A stretch of 64,000 bases of DNA from JAFDZO01 sp044226845 (GTDB taxonomy: Bacteria; Bacteroidota; Ignavibacteria; Tepidaquicellales; Tepidaquicellaceae). Location of the stretch: assembly GCA_044226845.1 (NCBI GenBank), contig JBGAGG010000001.1:124001-188000 (forward strand), given 5' to 3'. The first letter of the stretch is position 1. Every line of letters begins with the position of its first letter. Under the pieces are notes generated by a model. That model made no database searches, was not told where the DNA came from, and saw only the letters and a list, made by a program, of their open reading frames with translations. A program made the position numbers and the translations under genes. Shown piece after piece: positions 17,372 through 25,281 of this stretch.

Positions 17372-18871
17372 TTGTCTCTTACATACGATTTTATTATTAT
17401 TGGTGCCGGGCTTGGAGGGCTTTCGTCCGGACTTCTTCTGCAGCAGAAAGGAGCGAAAGTTTTAATTCTTGAAGCTCATACTGTCAGTGGTGGATGCGCA
17501 TCATACTTCAGACGAATTTCAAAATCTGAACCAGCGGGAAATTTCAATTTTGATGTCGGTGCTACTACTTTAAGCGGCTTTCGCGAAGACCAACCTTTAT
17601 ATAAATTTATAAAGGATGCAGGAATTGAACACGAGGTTCAAAATAATCTGTACAAGCAAAGTACCGGAATAGTTATTCATAACTTATTACAAGGAAAAGA
17701 AAAAGTTTACCGCTATGCTGATGAAAATAAATGGGTAAACGAGTGTATTAACAAATTCAGTGATGAGCAGGGAATGAAAAAATTCTGGGAATTAATTTTC
17801 AAGCTTGAAAGAAAAAGTTACAAACTGATACCATCCCTGAAAAATTTTCCTCCGGCAAACCTAATTGATTATCTCTCACTTCCAAAAAATCCAAAAAATT
17901 TAAATCTCCTTTATTATCTCACTCAAACTGTTGATGATGTTCTTAAGAAATTTAGTCTTGAAAACAACCTGTTGTTCAAAAAATTTCTTAATGAACAGTT
18001 AATGATAACTGCCCAGGCGCATACTGATAAAGTACCATTTCTCCCTGCATGTCTGGCGCTAAACTATCCCGCAGAAACTTATTATATAAACGGAGGAATG
18101 TATTCCTTCTCTAAAATCATGCAGGAGAAATTTACTGAGCTTGGCGGAAAGATTTTGTTTAAGCATAAAGTGGAAAAAATATCCAAAGAGAATATTGCTT
18201 TTAAAGTTATAACCAATAAAGGGGAATATTATGCTAAGAAAATAATTTCAAATATTCCTATATGGAATAACGCAAGCTTATTTAAAGATGCAGTTGCAAG
18301 AAAGTATTTTGATAGTCTCTCTGAAAAAAATTCTGAAGCATGGGGAGCTTTCACTTTATACTTTGGCGTTGAAGATAAATTTAATGATTACGGCTCACTT
18401 TATCATCAGATACATTTCAAGAGCAGTATAGCAGCACCGGGTTCTGTTTTTGTTTCAATATCAAAAAGCGGAGACGAACTGAAGGCTCCGGCAGGGTGGC
18501 GAACGGTTACAATATCAACCCACATTGCAAATCCGGAAGAATGGAAAAATTACTCTGAAGAAGTTTACGAAGAGAAGAAAAAAATCCTGACAGAAGAAAT
18601 TATGAAACTGCTTGAAGAAAATTTTGATAATCTTATAAACTGCAAAAAGAAATATGTCTTATCAGGAAGTCCGAAAACATTTGAGTTTTATACGAAAAGA
18701 AAAAACGGATACGTTGGCGGGATGCCGACAACCATTAAGCGCAATTTTTTCAGGCAGATTCCGTCTAAAACTCCAATAGAAGATTTTTATTTAGTTGGCG
18801 ATACGGTTTTTCCAGGGCAAGGAGCTCCGGCAGTAATATTGGGAGCTATGATGCTAACATCGAATCTGTGA
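17372..18871 (+). CDS. FAD-dependent CrtI/CRTISO-like oxidoreductase
   Basis: This 499-residue protein starts with TTG at the first codon of the Rossmann fold: YDFIIIGAGLGGLSSGLLLQ, with GAGLGG binding the FAD diphosphate, then EAHTVSGGCASYFRR. The C-terminal FLVGDTVFPGQGAPAVILGA type block (here FYLVGDTVFPGQG) is typical of phytoene desaturase, carotenoid isomerase (CRTISO) and retinol saturase relatives. The middle has the substrate-channel region YYINGGMYSFSKIMQEKF. No other carotenoid gene lies nearby, so a carotenoid reaction is an inference. It is followed by a metal-handling-like cluster without obvious functional link. Confidence 0.82.
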   Translation: MSLTYDFIIIGAGLGGLSSGLLLQQKGAKVLILEAHTVSGGCASYFRRISKSEPAGNFNFDVGATTLSGFREDQPLYKFIKDAGIEHEVQNNLYKQSTGIVIHNLLQGKEKVYRYADENKWVNECINKFSDEQGMKKFWELIFKLERKSYKLIPSLKNFPPANLIDYLSLPKNPKNLNLLYYLTQTVDDVLKKFSLENNLLFKKFLNEQLMITAQAHTDKVPFLPACLALNYPAETYYINGGMYSFSKIMQEKFTELGGKILFKHKVEKISKENIAFKVITNKGEYYAKKIISNIPIWNNASLFKDAVARKYFDSLSEKNSEAWGAFTLYFGVEDKFNDYGSLYHQIHFKSSIAAPGSVFVSISKSGDELKAPAGWRTVTISTHIANPEEWKNYSEEVYEEKKKILTEEIMKLLEENFDNLINCKKKYVLSGSPKTFEFYTKRKNGYVGGMPTTIKRNFFRQIPSKTPIEDFYLVGDTVFPGQGAPAVILGAMMLTSNL

Positions 18872-18921
18872 TAAATCAATTGGATTGAAAACAAAAATTA
18901 AAACTCTTAGGTTGTTACACC

Positions 18922-19293
18922 GTGAAAAGCAATCTTGCTAAAATACTCACCTGCTTTATGCTGGTAATTTTCTTTCTTAATACAAATTATGTAATGTTGT
19001 ATTACGGAATTTTTAAGCTGAATCAATCAGACCTTGCTGCAACTGTATGCGAAAAAAAGACTGCCGGATGTAATGCATGCTGCTACCTTAATAAAAAATT
19101 AGATCACCAAAGTGATGAAACCAAAGCTCCTGCCGAAAATATAAATATTAAGCTTAAGCTTTCAGAGTTCACTGTTAATTACTTCACGTTACCTGATACT
19201 AACAATTCAAATTCTATACAATTTACAGATAATTCTTTAAATCCTTCCAAAGGATTCTATTCTCTTCCCGGCAAACCGCCGCAATTCGCATAA
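18922..19293 (+). CDS. Small Cys-rich membrane-anchored protein, putative metal-related
   Basis: This 123-residue protein begins with GTG and a hydrophobic segment (ILTCFMLVIFFLNTNYVML). The exported part carries VCEKKTAGCNACCYLNKKLD, a cysteine cluster resembling the CxGKCYLxKxL motif of small Bacteroidota proteins found beside metal-transport genes. The tail is low-complexity and ends KPPQFA. Downstream are a YtkA-like lipoprotein, an outer-membrane protein and two HMA-domain proteins on the same strand, so binding of copper or another soft metal is a reasonable guess. No enzymatic motif is present. Confidence 0.6.
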   Translation: MKSNLAKILTCFMLVIFFLNTNYVMLYYGIFKLNQSDLAATVCEKKTAGCNACCYLNKKLDHQSDETKAPAENINIKLKLSEFTVNYFTLPDTNNSNSIQFTDNSLNPSKGFYSLPGKPPQFA

Positions 19294-19395
19294 ATCAATA
19301 TTGTCCCCGTTAAAAGTCCATAGGTGAAGTGTGTACATTTCGTCCCCGGATTATTAACTCTTTTTTAAAAAAACTAACAAATTGACAAATTTTTT

Positions 19396-20223
19396 ATGCA
19401 AAAAGCAAAATTTAGTATTTTAGCAATATTTTTATTATTTATTTCAATTTCTTTTTTACAAGGATGTAAAGACGATACTGTCACAAGCCCTGAAGCTCCG
19501 GCTACAGTCGATACGACAGGCTTAATAAGACTTGGCAAAGCGGATGCAATAGGAGCAAAAGCAAATGTAATATTATACTTGGATGAACCGCTGCATACCG
19601 GCTATAATAAAGTTTATGCATTACTTTATGATTCATTAACCGGCGCTGTAATAAAGGATGCGCATGTAATTCCGGCATTGACTGACCATACTCTCGGAGG
19701 ACCGGTTGAAAGCGCACCTGAGGAAGCAAATTCAAAAGGTTTGTTTCCTTTTGCAGTGGTATTTCTTTCGCCACAGGCCGTTGATCACTGGAATATAAAA
19801 ATCGGTGTTCATAACCATGGCGCCACAGGTGAACCTTACGGTACTGCTTCATTCGGCGGACTTCACATAGCCGAATACACAGGTAAATTTGTGCAGAAAG
19901 ACCTGCCGGGCGGGCCGACAATTTATCTTTCATGCATAAATCCTAAAAGTCCTGTAGTAGGAATGAATAATTTTGAGTTTCTCATTAATAGCACTATGGA
20001 CACCCTAAACTTCAGAACCGATACATCATACGCAATTTCTTTAAAGCCTGTTTTACTTTCATCAGGACTTACATCTACAGGAAATATAAATCCTGTTCCT
20101 GCGGGAGAATTAAGACATTACACAGGTAAAGTAAATCTTCCTGCCTCGGGCAATTGGAGAATAAATATGTATATGACAAAGACCGGATTTTCAGACTCAA
20201 CTTATTTTGATATCGGATTTTAA
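19396..20223 (+). CDS. Lipoprotein with YtkA/FixH-like beta domain
   Basis: This 275-residue protein has a lipoprotein signal (ISISFLQGCKDD, lipobox QGC). The mature region is beta-rich and repeats two Ig/YtkA-like units: one around NVILYLDEPLHTGYNKVYALL and another ending ASGNWRINMYMTKTGFSDSTYF, a pattern close to the YtkA/FixH family in which W and a terminal strand are conserved. The segment IKIGVHNHGATGEPYG holds His residues that could bind metal. It lies 18 bases before the outer-membrane protein gene, so both are likely made from one transcript. The function is not established. Confidence 0.6.
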   Translation: MQKAKFSILAIFLLFISISFLQGCKDDTVTSPEAPATVDTTGLIRLGKADAIGAKANVILYLDEPLHTGYNKVYALLYDSLTGAVIKDAHVIPALTDHTLGGPVESAPEEANSKGLFPFAVVFLSPQAVDHWNIKIGVHNHGATGEPYGTASFGGLHIAEYTGKFVQKDLPGGPTIYLSCINPKSPVVGMNNFEFLINSTMDTLNFRTDTSYAISLKPVLLSSGLTSTGNINPVPAGELRHYTGKVNLPASGNWRINMYMTKTGFSDSTYFDIGF

Positions 20224-20241
20224 ATTTTAGATTAAAAAAGA

Positions 20242-21243
20242 ATGAAAAAAATATTTTTAACTCTGGCGATTATAATGTTTATAACTTCTGCCCTGAAAGC
20301 AGATGAAAAGGATAAATTTTTAGAAAAAATTTATCTTAAAAAATTAAAATCTCTCGGTGAAATACATAATATTCAGAACACACAGTGCGACCTTTGCGGC
20401 TGTTACTTCGGAATTGAGCCGAACTACAGCAATAATTCAGTCGGCATAAGGTATTCATATTTTAAATTTGTAAATGAACCGCATGTTGCCGATGCTAATC
20501 CTAACCTTGACCATGAAGTAGACCCGACACAGACTGAAACTGAAATTTATTCTAAGGTTGAAATTTACGCCCGATATAATGTAAACCCTCATTTCAGACT
20601 ATCGCTGACAGTTCCATATAAACTAAATGATATTAACGGTAAAACTATCCGCGATTTCGGCGATGTTTTATTGATGGGTCAGTACCTTGTATATGCAAGT
20701 GAAATGAGCTTGAAGAATGAATCCAGATACAGACAAAGAGTTTATCTGGGAGCAGGAATAAAAGCGCCGACAGGAGCTTTTAACAAGCAACTTACCTATG
20801 GAGTCACTGAGCCTCATTTTCAGCCGGGAACGGGTGCATTTGATTTTCTGGTAAGCGGAACTTACTTTGCTAAATATAAAGATTTCGGATTCAATGCCGA
20901 TGCATCTTATTCAATTGCAACAACCAATAAAAACGAATACAGATTTGCAAACAGGTTTAATACTTCTGCTTCAATTTTTTATCAGTATACAATTGACCAG
21001 ACAGGGTTAATGCCGCATGCAGGTGTTTATTTTGAAAACGCAGGACGTGACAAACAAAATAATGTTGAAGTGGATGATTCAGGCGGCGATGTTTTATTTT
21101 TAACAGGCGGTGCCGATGTTTATTTTTCCGATTTCTCTTTGAACCTTACATATCAGTATCCATTAAAGGATAAACTCAATGGAGACCAGGCCGGAAATAA
21201 GTTCAGAGTAATTGCAGGACTGAATTATTATTTCGGAATGTAA
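20242..21243 (+). CDS. Outer-membrane beta-barrel protein with an N-terminal Cys motif
   Basis: This 333-residue protein has a signal peptide (FLTLAIIMFITSALKA) and then a short helix and NTQCDLCGCYFGIEPNYSNN, with three cysteines in CDLCGC. The rest alternates as expected for a barrel (SVGIRYSYFKFV, YARYNVNPHFRLSLTVPYKL) and ends in GLNYYFGM, an aromatic C-terminal strand. It resembles the outer-membrane transporter-like proteins that sit beside metal genes. The cysteine motif at the periplasmic plug suggests metal or redox sensing. It shares the transcript with the preceding lipoprotein, and a strong hairpin follows. Confidence 0.68.
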   Translation: MKKIFLTLAIIMFITSALKADEKDKFLEKIYLKKLKSLGEIHNIQNTQCDLCGCYFGIEPNYSNNSVGIRYSYFKFVNEPHVADANPNLDHEVDPTQTETEIYSKVEIYARYNVNPHFRLSLTVPYKLNDINGKTIRDFGDVLLMGQYLVYASEMSLKNESRYRQRVYLGAGIKAPTGAFNKQLTYGVTEPHFQPGTGAFDFLVSGTYFAKYKDFGFNADASYSIATTNKNEYRFANRFNTSASIFYQYTIDQTGLMPHAGVYFENAGRDKQNNVEVDDSGGDVLFLTGGADVYFSDFSLNLTYQYPLKDKLNGDQAGNKFRVIAGLNYYFGM

Positions 21244-21250
21244 TTTATTA

Positions 21251-21275
21251 CCGGAGAAGTTTTAAACTTCTCCGG
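21251..21275 (+). terminator. Perfect 12-bp hairpin after the outer-membrane protein gene
   Basis: CCGGAGAAGTTT and AAACTTCTCCGG flank a single T, and the sequence ATTTTAAAAT follows. It probably terminates or weakens transcription between the barrel gene and the HMA genes. Confidence 0.7.
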
Positions 21276-21300
21276 ATTTTAAAATGTTAACAAGGCTAAG

Positions 21301-21705
21301 ATGAAAAATTATTTTGGAATAATCATATTTTGTACTTTGTTTATTTTGACGGGATGTAATAAAAACGGTCCAAAAACTGAAAATTCATCCGTACAAAATA
21401 CAGAGCAAAATACAGATAAAAATCTTCAGACTGTCGAGTTTAAATGTGACGGTATGACTTGCACAGGATGCGAAGAAACCATAATTAAAAAAGTTAAAAA
21501 ACTTGACGGTGTTAAGGAAGTTGAATCTGACTACAAAACACAAATCACCAAAGTAACTTTTGCATCAGGAATTGTTTCGGCGGCTGATATTGAAAATACA
21601 ATTAACAAAGCCGGGTATCATGCAGAAATGAATACACCGGGCACTCAGACAAACAGTTCAACAGAGCAAAAGGAAGTAAGTATAGAGAAGAAAACCAAAA
21701 AATAA
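21301..21705 (+). CDS. HMA-domain lipoprotein
   Basis: This 134-residue protein has a lipoprotein signal (TLFILTGCNKNG). It is followed by an HMA fold, VEFKCDGMTCTGCEETIIKKVKKLDGVKEV, with the CxxC-type metal site (CTGC) and the standard second half ITKVTFASGIVSAADIENTINKAGYHAEM. The C-terminus is a charged tail. It probably binds copper or another soft metal in the periplasm. The next gene encodes a closely related HMA domain, which suggests a tandem duplication. The upstream cluster (18.9-21.2 kb) is likely functionally linked. Confidence 0.85.
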   Translation: MKNYFGIIIFCTLFILTGCNKNGPKTENSSVQNTEQNTDKNLQTVEFKCDGMTCTGCEETIIKKVKKLDGVKEVESDYKTQITKVTFASGIVSAADIENTINKAGYHAEMNTPGTQTNSSTEQKEVSIEKKTKK

Positions 21706-21780
21706 TGAAATCATTTTAAATCGATGAAATCAATTAAAATTATTACATTGCTGTAGTTATCTATTATTCTGATAATTGGC

Positions 21781-22065
21781 TTGGGCGGAAAAACACTTGC
21801 AGAAAATAAAACAATGACAGAAAACGAACAAACGGTTTTAAGCGGAACAATAAAAAATGTTCAATTCAAATGTAAAGGTATCGGCTGCAGCGGGTGCACA
21901 AATACTATTACTGAAGCTGTTAAAAAACTTGAAGGCATAAAAGAAGTAACAGCTGACGTAAAAAGTAAAATTGTAAAAGTAAGTTTCGATTCGGAAATTG
22001 TTTCAGCAAAAGAAATTGAAAATGCTATAAATAACTCAGGGTATGAAACAGAAGCTGTAAATTAA
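21781..22065 (+). CDS. HMA-domain protein with nonsense codon in its apparent signal peptide
   Basis: The HMA fold is complete: VQFKCKGIGCSGCTNTITEAVKKL with metal site CSGC, and VKVSFDSEIVSAKEIENAINNSGYETEA. It is closely similar to the preceding HMA protein. The frame can be read upstream to an ATG at 21724 that would give a signal peptide (MKSIKIITLL-stop-LSIILIIGLGG), but a TAG at 21754-21756 interrupts it. Translation could start at the TTG at 21781 or the ATG at 21814, giving a cytoplasmic copper-chaperone-like protein of 84-94 residues. It may equally be a recent pseudogene. TAG is a normal stop elsewhere in the window (gyrB). Confidence 0.72.
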   Translation: MGGKTLAENKTMTENEQTVLSGTIKNVQFKCKGIGCSGCTNTITEAVKKLEGIKEVTADVKSKIVKVSFDSEIVSAKEIENAINNSGYETEAVN

Positions 22066-22087
22066 TTGTTAAGAAACTTTTATATTT

Positions 22088-22129
22088 AAAGCCGTCAGAA
22101 TTTTTTTTTGACGGCTTTCTTTTTTTATT
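22088..22129 (+). terminator. Rho-independent terminator before dnaN
   Basis: AAAGCCGTCA pairs with TGACGGCTTT around an A/T-rich loop and is followed by CTTTTTTTA. It separates the HMA cluster from the replication operon. Confidence 0.88.
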
Positions 22130-22296
22130 TTACAGAATTTTTACTCCTTCCGTAAACATTTCTTTTTACCCTTCGCTTTATATATGTTTTTATGCAAGTT
22201 ATAAAGGTTTTAAACCATTCTAACTTCATTGAAAATACTCGATAAATTAGTTATTTTTCCAATTATTTATCTCATAACACTTACCGTATACCATAA

Positions 22297-23739
22297 ATGA
22301 AATTTACAGTCGCAGCAGACCAGTTCGTTAATTCATTAAATAAATTAAGTTCGATAGTTCCAACGAAATCTCCGCTTCCGATATTAGGAAATGTATTGTT
22401 AATTCTCGAAGGAAATAATCTTGAAATGCTGGCTTCGGATCTGGAAACATTCATCAGAACGAAGACATCAGTAAAAGGAAAAGAAGACGGCAGAGTAACC
22501 GTTCCGTACAAAAAACTTTCAGACCTCTCCAAATCGCTTTCATCAAGCTTTTCAAATGTAAACCTTACGGAGAAATTAAAAAAATCCGTTTACGATGATT
22601 TAAGAAATGAGGCAAAGCTTACCGATGTATTTGCAGACAGATTTAAATATGATTCTTCAGGCGAGTCGTTAGTTTATGTAGGCGTGCTGACTGCAATGGA
22701 TAAAGAAAAGATTGACACACTCATAGATGAAAATCAGAAATTCATTGATTCAGATGAAAACTTAAAACACTTAAGTGATTCAAACGCAAAGCTGAAAGAA
22801 GTTGTAGAGCTGCTTTACAAAAAATCTGAATCATTCTTAGCTAAGAAAACTCTTGAAATCACAGTGGACGGCAAGAGCAGAATGACATTAAAAACACAGA
22901 ACAATAAAAAATATAATTTATCGGGTGAACCGGCAGATGACTTCCCGCTCCCTGAAGAAAATAATCATTTAAGCTCGTTAAAGATTAACAGCGGAGTATT
23001 AAAAAGATTAATTGGAAAAGTTTTCCACGCAGCTAATAAAGACGAGATAAGAAGAAATATGTCAGGTGTGTTATTGGAAGCCAAAGAAGAAGAAATACGT
23101 TCTGTAGCAACAGACGGATACAGACTTGCAAAGCTTATTTACAAAACCACCCATAAAGGAATTGCAGACAGCAAAATCGTTATTCCTGTGAAGACATGTA
23201 ATTTAATTCAAAGATTAAGCAGTGAAGCAGGAACAGTTGAAATACAATTCGATGAAAATGATTTGAGAATATTCTTCCCCGATGCAGAGATTTATTCAAA
23301 ACTGATTGACGAAACATTCCCAAATTATGAATCGGTAATTCCGAATGACGGCAACAAGACTTTAAGAATTGTAAAGAAAGAATTACAGGACTCGCTTCAC
23401 AGAGCATTGATTTGTGCAGATGTGATTACAAAGAGAGTAAAGATGGAAATAAAAAATAACTCGGTTACAATTACATCTGAAAATCCTGAAACAGGAACTG
23501 AAGCGGAAGAAACTCTTCCATGTAACTTTACAGCTATGAGCGGAGATGCTGACTTTGATGCAACACCGTTCACAACTGCTTTCAATACAGGATTTTTACT
23601 TGACGCAGTAAATCAGATAGAAACGAATGAAATTATTTTTAAGATGAATCAGCCTTCGAAGGCATCGATTGCATACCCGACTGAGCAGCCCGATAACGAA
23701 GATTTTATAGAATTAATTATGCCTGTAAGAGTAAGTTGA
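22297..23739 (+). CDS. dnaN: DNA polymerase III beta subunit (sliding clamp) with large insertion
   Basis: This clamp tethers the replicative polymerase to DNA. The start MKFTVAADQFVNSLNKLSSI, the middle LSGEPADDFP and RRNMSGVLLEA, VATDGYRLA, and the final IELIMPVRV are canonical. The length is 480 residues, about 110 more than usual. The extra part lies in domain 1 between VTVPYKKLSDLSKSL (about residue 82) and LEITVDGKSRMTLKT (about 186), and is mostly charged and helical. The rest aligns normally, so the clamp ring can form with a surface excursion. recF overlaps its stop by 4 bases. dnaA is not adjacent and I see no obvious DnaA-box cluster upstream. Confidence 0.95.
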   Translation: MKFTVAADQFVNSLNKLSSIVPTKSPLPILGNVLLILEGNNLEMLASDLETFIRTKTSVKGKEDGRVTVPYKKLSDLSKSLSSSFSNVNLTEKLKKSVYDDLRNEAKLTDVFADRFKYDSSGESLVYVGVLTAMDKEKIDTLIDENQKFIDSDENLKHLSDSNAKLKEVVELLYKKSESFLAKKTLEITVDGKSRMTLKTQNNKKYNLSGEPADDFPLPEENNHLSSLKINSGVLKRLIGKVFHAANKDEIRRNMSGVLLEAKEEEIRSVATDGYRLAKLIYKTTHKGIADSKIVIPVKTCNLIQRLSSEAGTVEIQFDENDLRIFFPDAEIYSKLIDETFPNYESVIPNDGNKTLRIVKKELQDSLHRALICADVITKRVKMEIKNNSVTITSENPETGTEAEETLPCNFTAMSGDADFDATPFTTAFNTGFLLDAVNQIETNEIIFKMNQPSKASIAYPTEQPDNEDFIELIMPVRVS

Positions 23740-24926
23740 TTTTAAAAGAGATTACGCTGAATAATTTCAGGAATTACGAAGAGCAGAAAATTGATTTTAA
23801 TGAGAAGTTCAATTTTATTTACGGAGAGAACGGGCAGGGAAAGACAAACATACTTGAAGCCGTTTCCTTTACGTGCTTAACAAAAAGTTTTCTCGGAGCA
23901 TCTGAATCTGATTGTTTAAGATTTGATTCAGAGAATTTTTCAATAGAAAGCATATATACAAACGATAACGGAAACGATGAAAAAATAGGAGTTGCGTATG
24001 ATAAGCCATCTGCAAAAAAGGCAATACATTTAAATAAAAACAAAGTAGCTAGCTACTCTTCTGAAATTTTCGGAAGAATTCCCGCTGTGTTTTTATCGCC
24101 GCAGGACCTGGAAATTACCTATGGCAATCCTTCCGAAAGAAGAAAATTTTTCGATATTCTGATTTCTCAGACAAGTCCGCTGTATCTGAATAATCTTAAA
24201 GATATGGTGAAGCTTGTTAAACAGAAGAATGCTTTATTCAGAAGCTATCATCAGCATCAGAGAATTTCTTCGGGAGAGTTAAAGGATTTACTGCAAAGCT
24301 ATAACGAGAAATTTATAGAAGTTTCCGGTGAGATAATTGTAAAACGCATTGAGTTTTTAAAAGAGTTCTTAAATTATTTTTCAAAGAATTTTTCTTATCT
24401 GATAAATAAAAATCAGACGCCGTACATAAGTTACGAATCGGATGCACTTGGAACAATAGGTATTGATGAATACGAAACTGTTACAAAGGAAACAATAAAG
24501 GCAGGGTATGAAAAGCTTGCCGAAAAAAGATTTCATGATGAAATTACCAGAGGAACTTCGCTATTCGGTCCGCAGAGAGATGATTATATTTTCAGTCTGC
24601 AAAAAACTGCAGGCACAAATTTTTTCGATTTAAAAAATCACGCTTCACAGGGAGAGCATAAAACTTTTCTTGTTGCGCTCAAGCTTTCAGAGTATGATTT
24701 TTTAAAGGATAAAAAAGAAACAAATCCTGTGCTGCTTTTAGATGACGTTCTTTCAGAGCTTGATGAAAACAGAGTGTCAATGATAATTTCTCATTTGAAA
24801 GAATTCGGACAGATTTTTTTAACGACTACAAATAAAGGATATGCTGAAAATCTCAGCAAGTTTTATAATCCTTCTGAGATGAAAATCTTCAAAGTTATAA
24901 ACGGAAAAGTTTTTACAGATAACTAA
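23736..24926 (+). CDS. recF: DNA replication and repair protein RecF
   Basis: This 396-residue SMC-like ATPase helps load RecA at gaps. The start is TTG at 23736, overlapping the dnaN stop by 4 bases. The opening LKEITLNNFRNYEEQKIDF and Walker A GENGQGKTNILEA are diagnostic. The signature SQGEHKTFLVALKLSEY and Walker B LLLDDVLSELDENR are intact near the C-terminus. The arrangement dnaN-recF-dciA-gyrB with near-zero gaps points to one operon. Confidence 0.95.
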   Translation: MILKEITLNNFRNYEEQKIDFNEKFNFIYGENGQGKTNILEAVSFTCLTKSFLGASESDCLRFDSENFSIESIYTNDNGNDEKIGVAYDKPSAKKAIHLNKNKVASYSSEIFGRIPAVFLSPQDLEITYGNPSERRKFFDILISQTSPLYLNNLKDMVKLVKQKNALFRSYHQHQRISSGELKDLLQSYNEKFIEVSGEIIVKRIEFLKEFLNYFSKNFSYLINKNQTPYISYESDALGTIGIDEYETVTKETIKAGYEKLAEKRFHDEITRGTSLFGPQRDDYIFSLQKTAGTNFFDLKNHASQGEHKTFLVALKLSEYDFLKDKKETNPVLLLDDVLSELDENRVSMIISHLKEFGQIFLTTTNKGYAENLSKFYNPSEMKIFKVINGKVFTDN

Positions 24927-25249
24927 TGTTTTACACTATGTTTCAGGAAAAGAAAGACGGACGATTAGGAAAGGTAATCAATCTTCGCAATGAGCTTGAT
25001 GAATTTATGGAGTACATCGGCTTAAGCGAGAAGATGCAGGATATGAAGATCCTGAAAGTATGGAATGAATGTGTAGGCGATACAATTTCGCAATTCTCAA
25101 AACCGGTTGATATAAAAAAGAACAAGCTGTATGTGAGTGTGGAAAATGCCGTATGGAGATATGAACTCTCTGCGCGTAAAGAAGAGATACTGGGCAGAGT
25201 GAATGAAATTCTGAAAAACAAAAAAGTAAAAGATATTATTTTCGTATAA
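24926..25249 (+). CDS. dciA: DUF721 / DciA-like helicase-loader protein
   Basis: This 107-residue protein matches DUF721 (DciA): VWNECVGDTISQFSKPVDIKKNKLYVSVENAVWRYELS with the conserved W-x-x-V-G, then KLYV and W-RYEL. DciA is the ancestral loader of DnaB helicase in bacteria that lack DnaC/DnaI. Its ATG overlaps the recF stop by one base; a second ATG at 24938 is an alternative start, giving MFQEKKDGRLG. Placement between recF and gyrB is usual for the family. The function is inferred from homology and context. Confidence 0.87.
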   Translation: MFYTMFQEKKDGRLGKVINLRNELDEFMEYIGLSEKMQDMKILKVWNECVGDTISQFSKPVDIKKNKLYVSVENAVWRYELSARKEEILGRVNEILKNKKVKDIIFV

Positions 25250-25281
25250 GTTTTATTAAAGTTTTAAAAAGAAAAATATAA

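Noticed and set aside
19502..19933. 143-codon minus-strand frame over the YtkA-like lipoprotein gene
   Set aside because: The plus-strand gene has a lipoprotein signal and operon spacing; the antisense product has no family resemblance.
21754..21756. TAG reassignment (recoding) to explain the interrupted HMA leader
   Set aside because: gyrB and the thioredoxin-like gene end in TAG, so TAG is used as a normal stop here; no suppressor tRNA (CTA anticodon) was seen.
22130..22296. Possible origin of replication upstream of dnaN
   Set aside because: No dnaA gene and no cluster of TTATCCACA-like boxes is visible in the 170 bases; the region is only A/T-rich.
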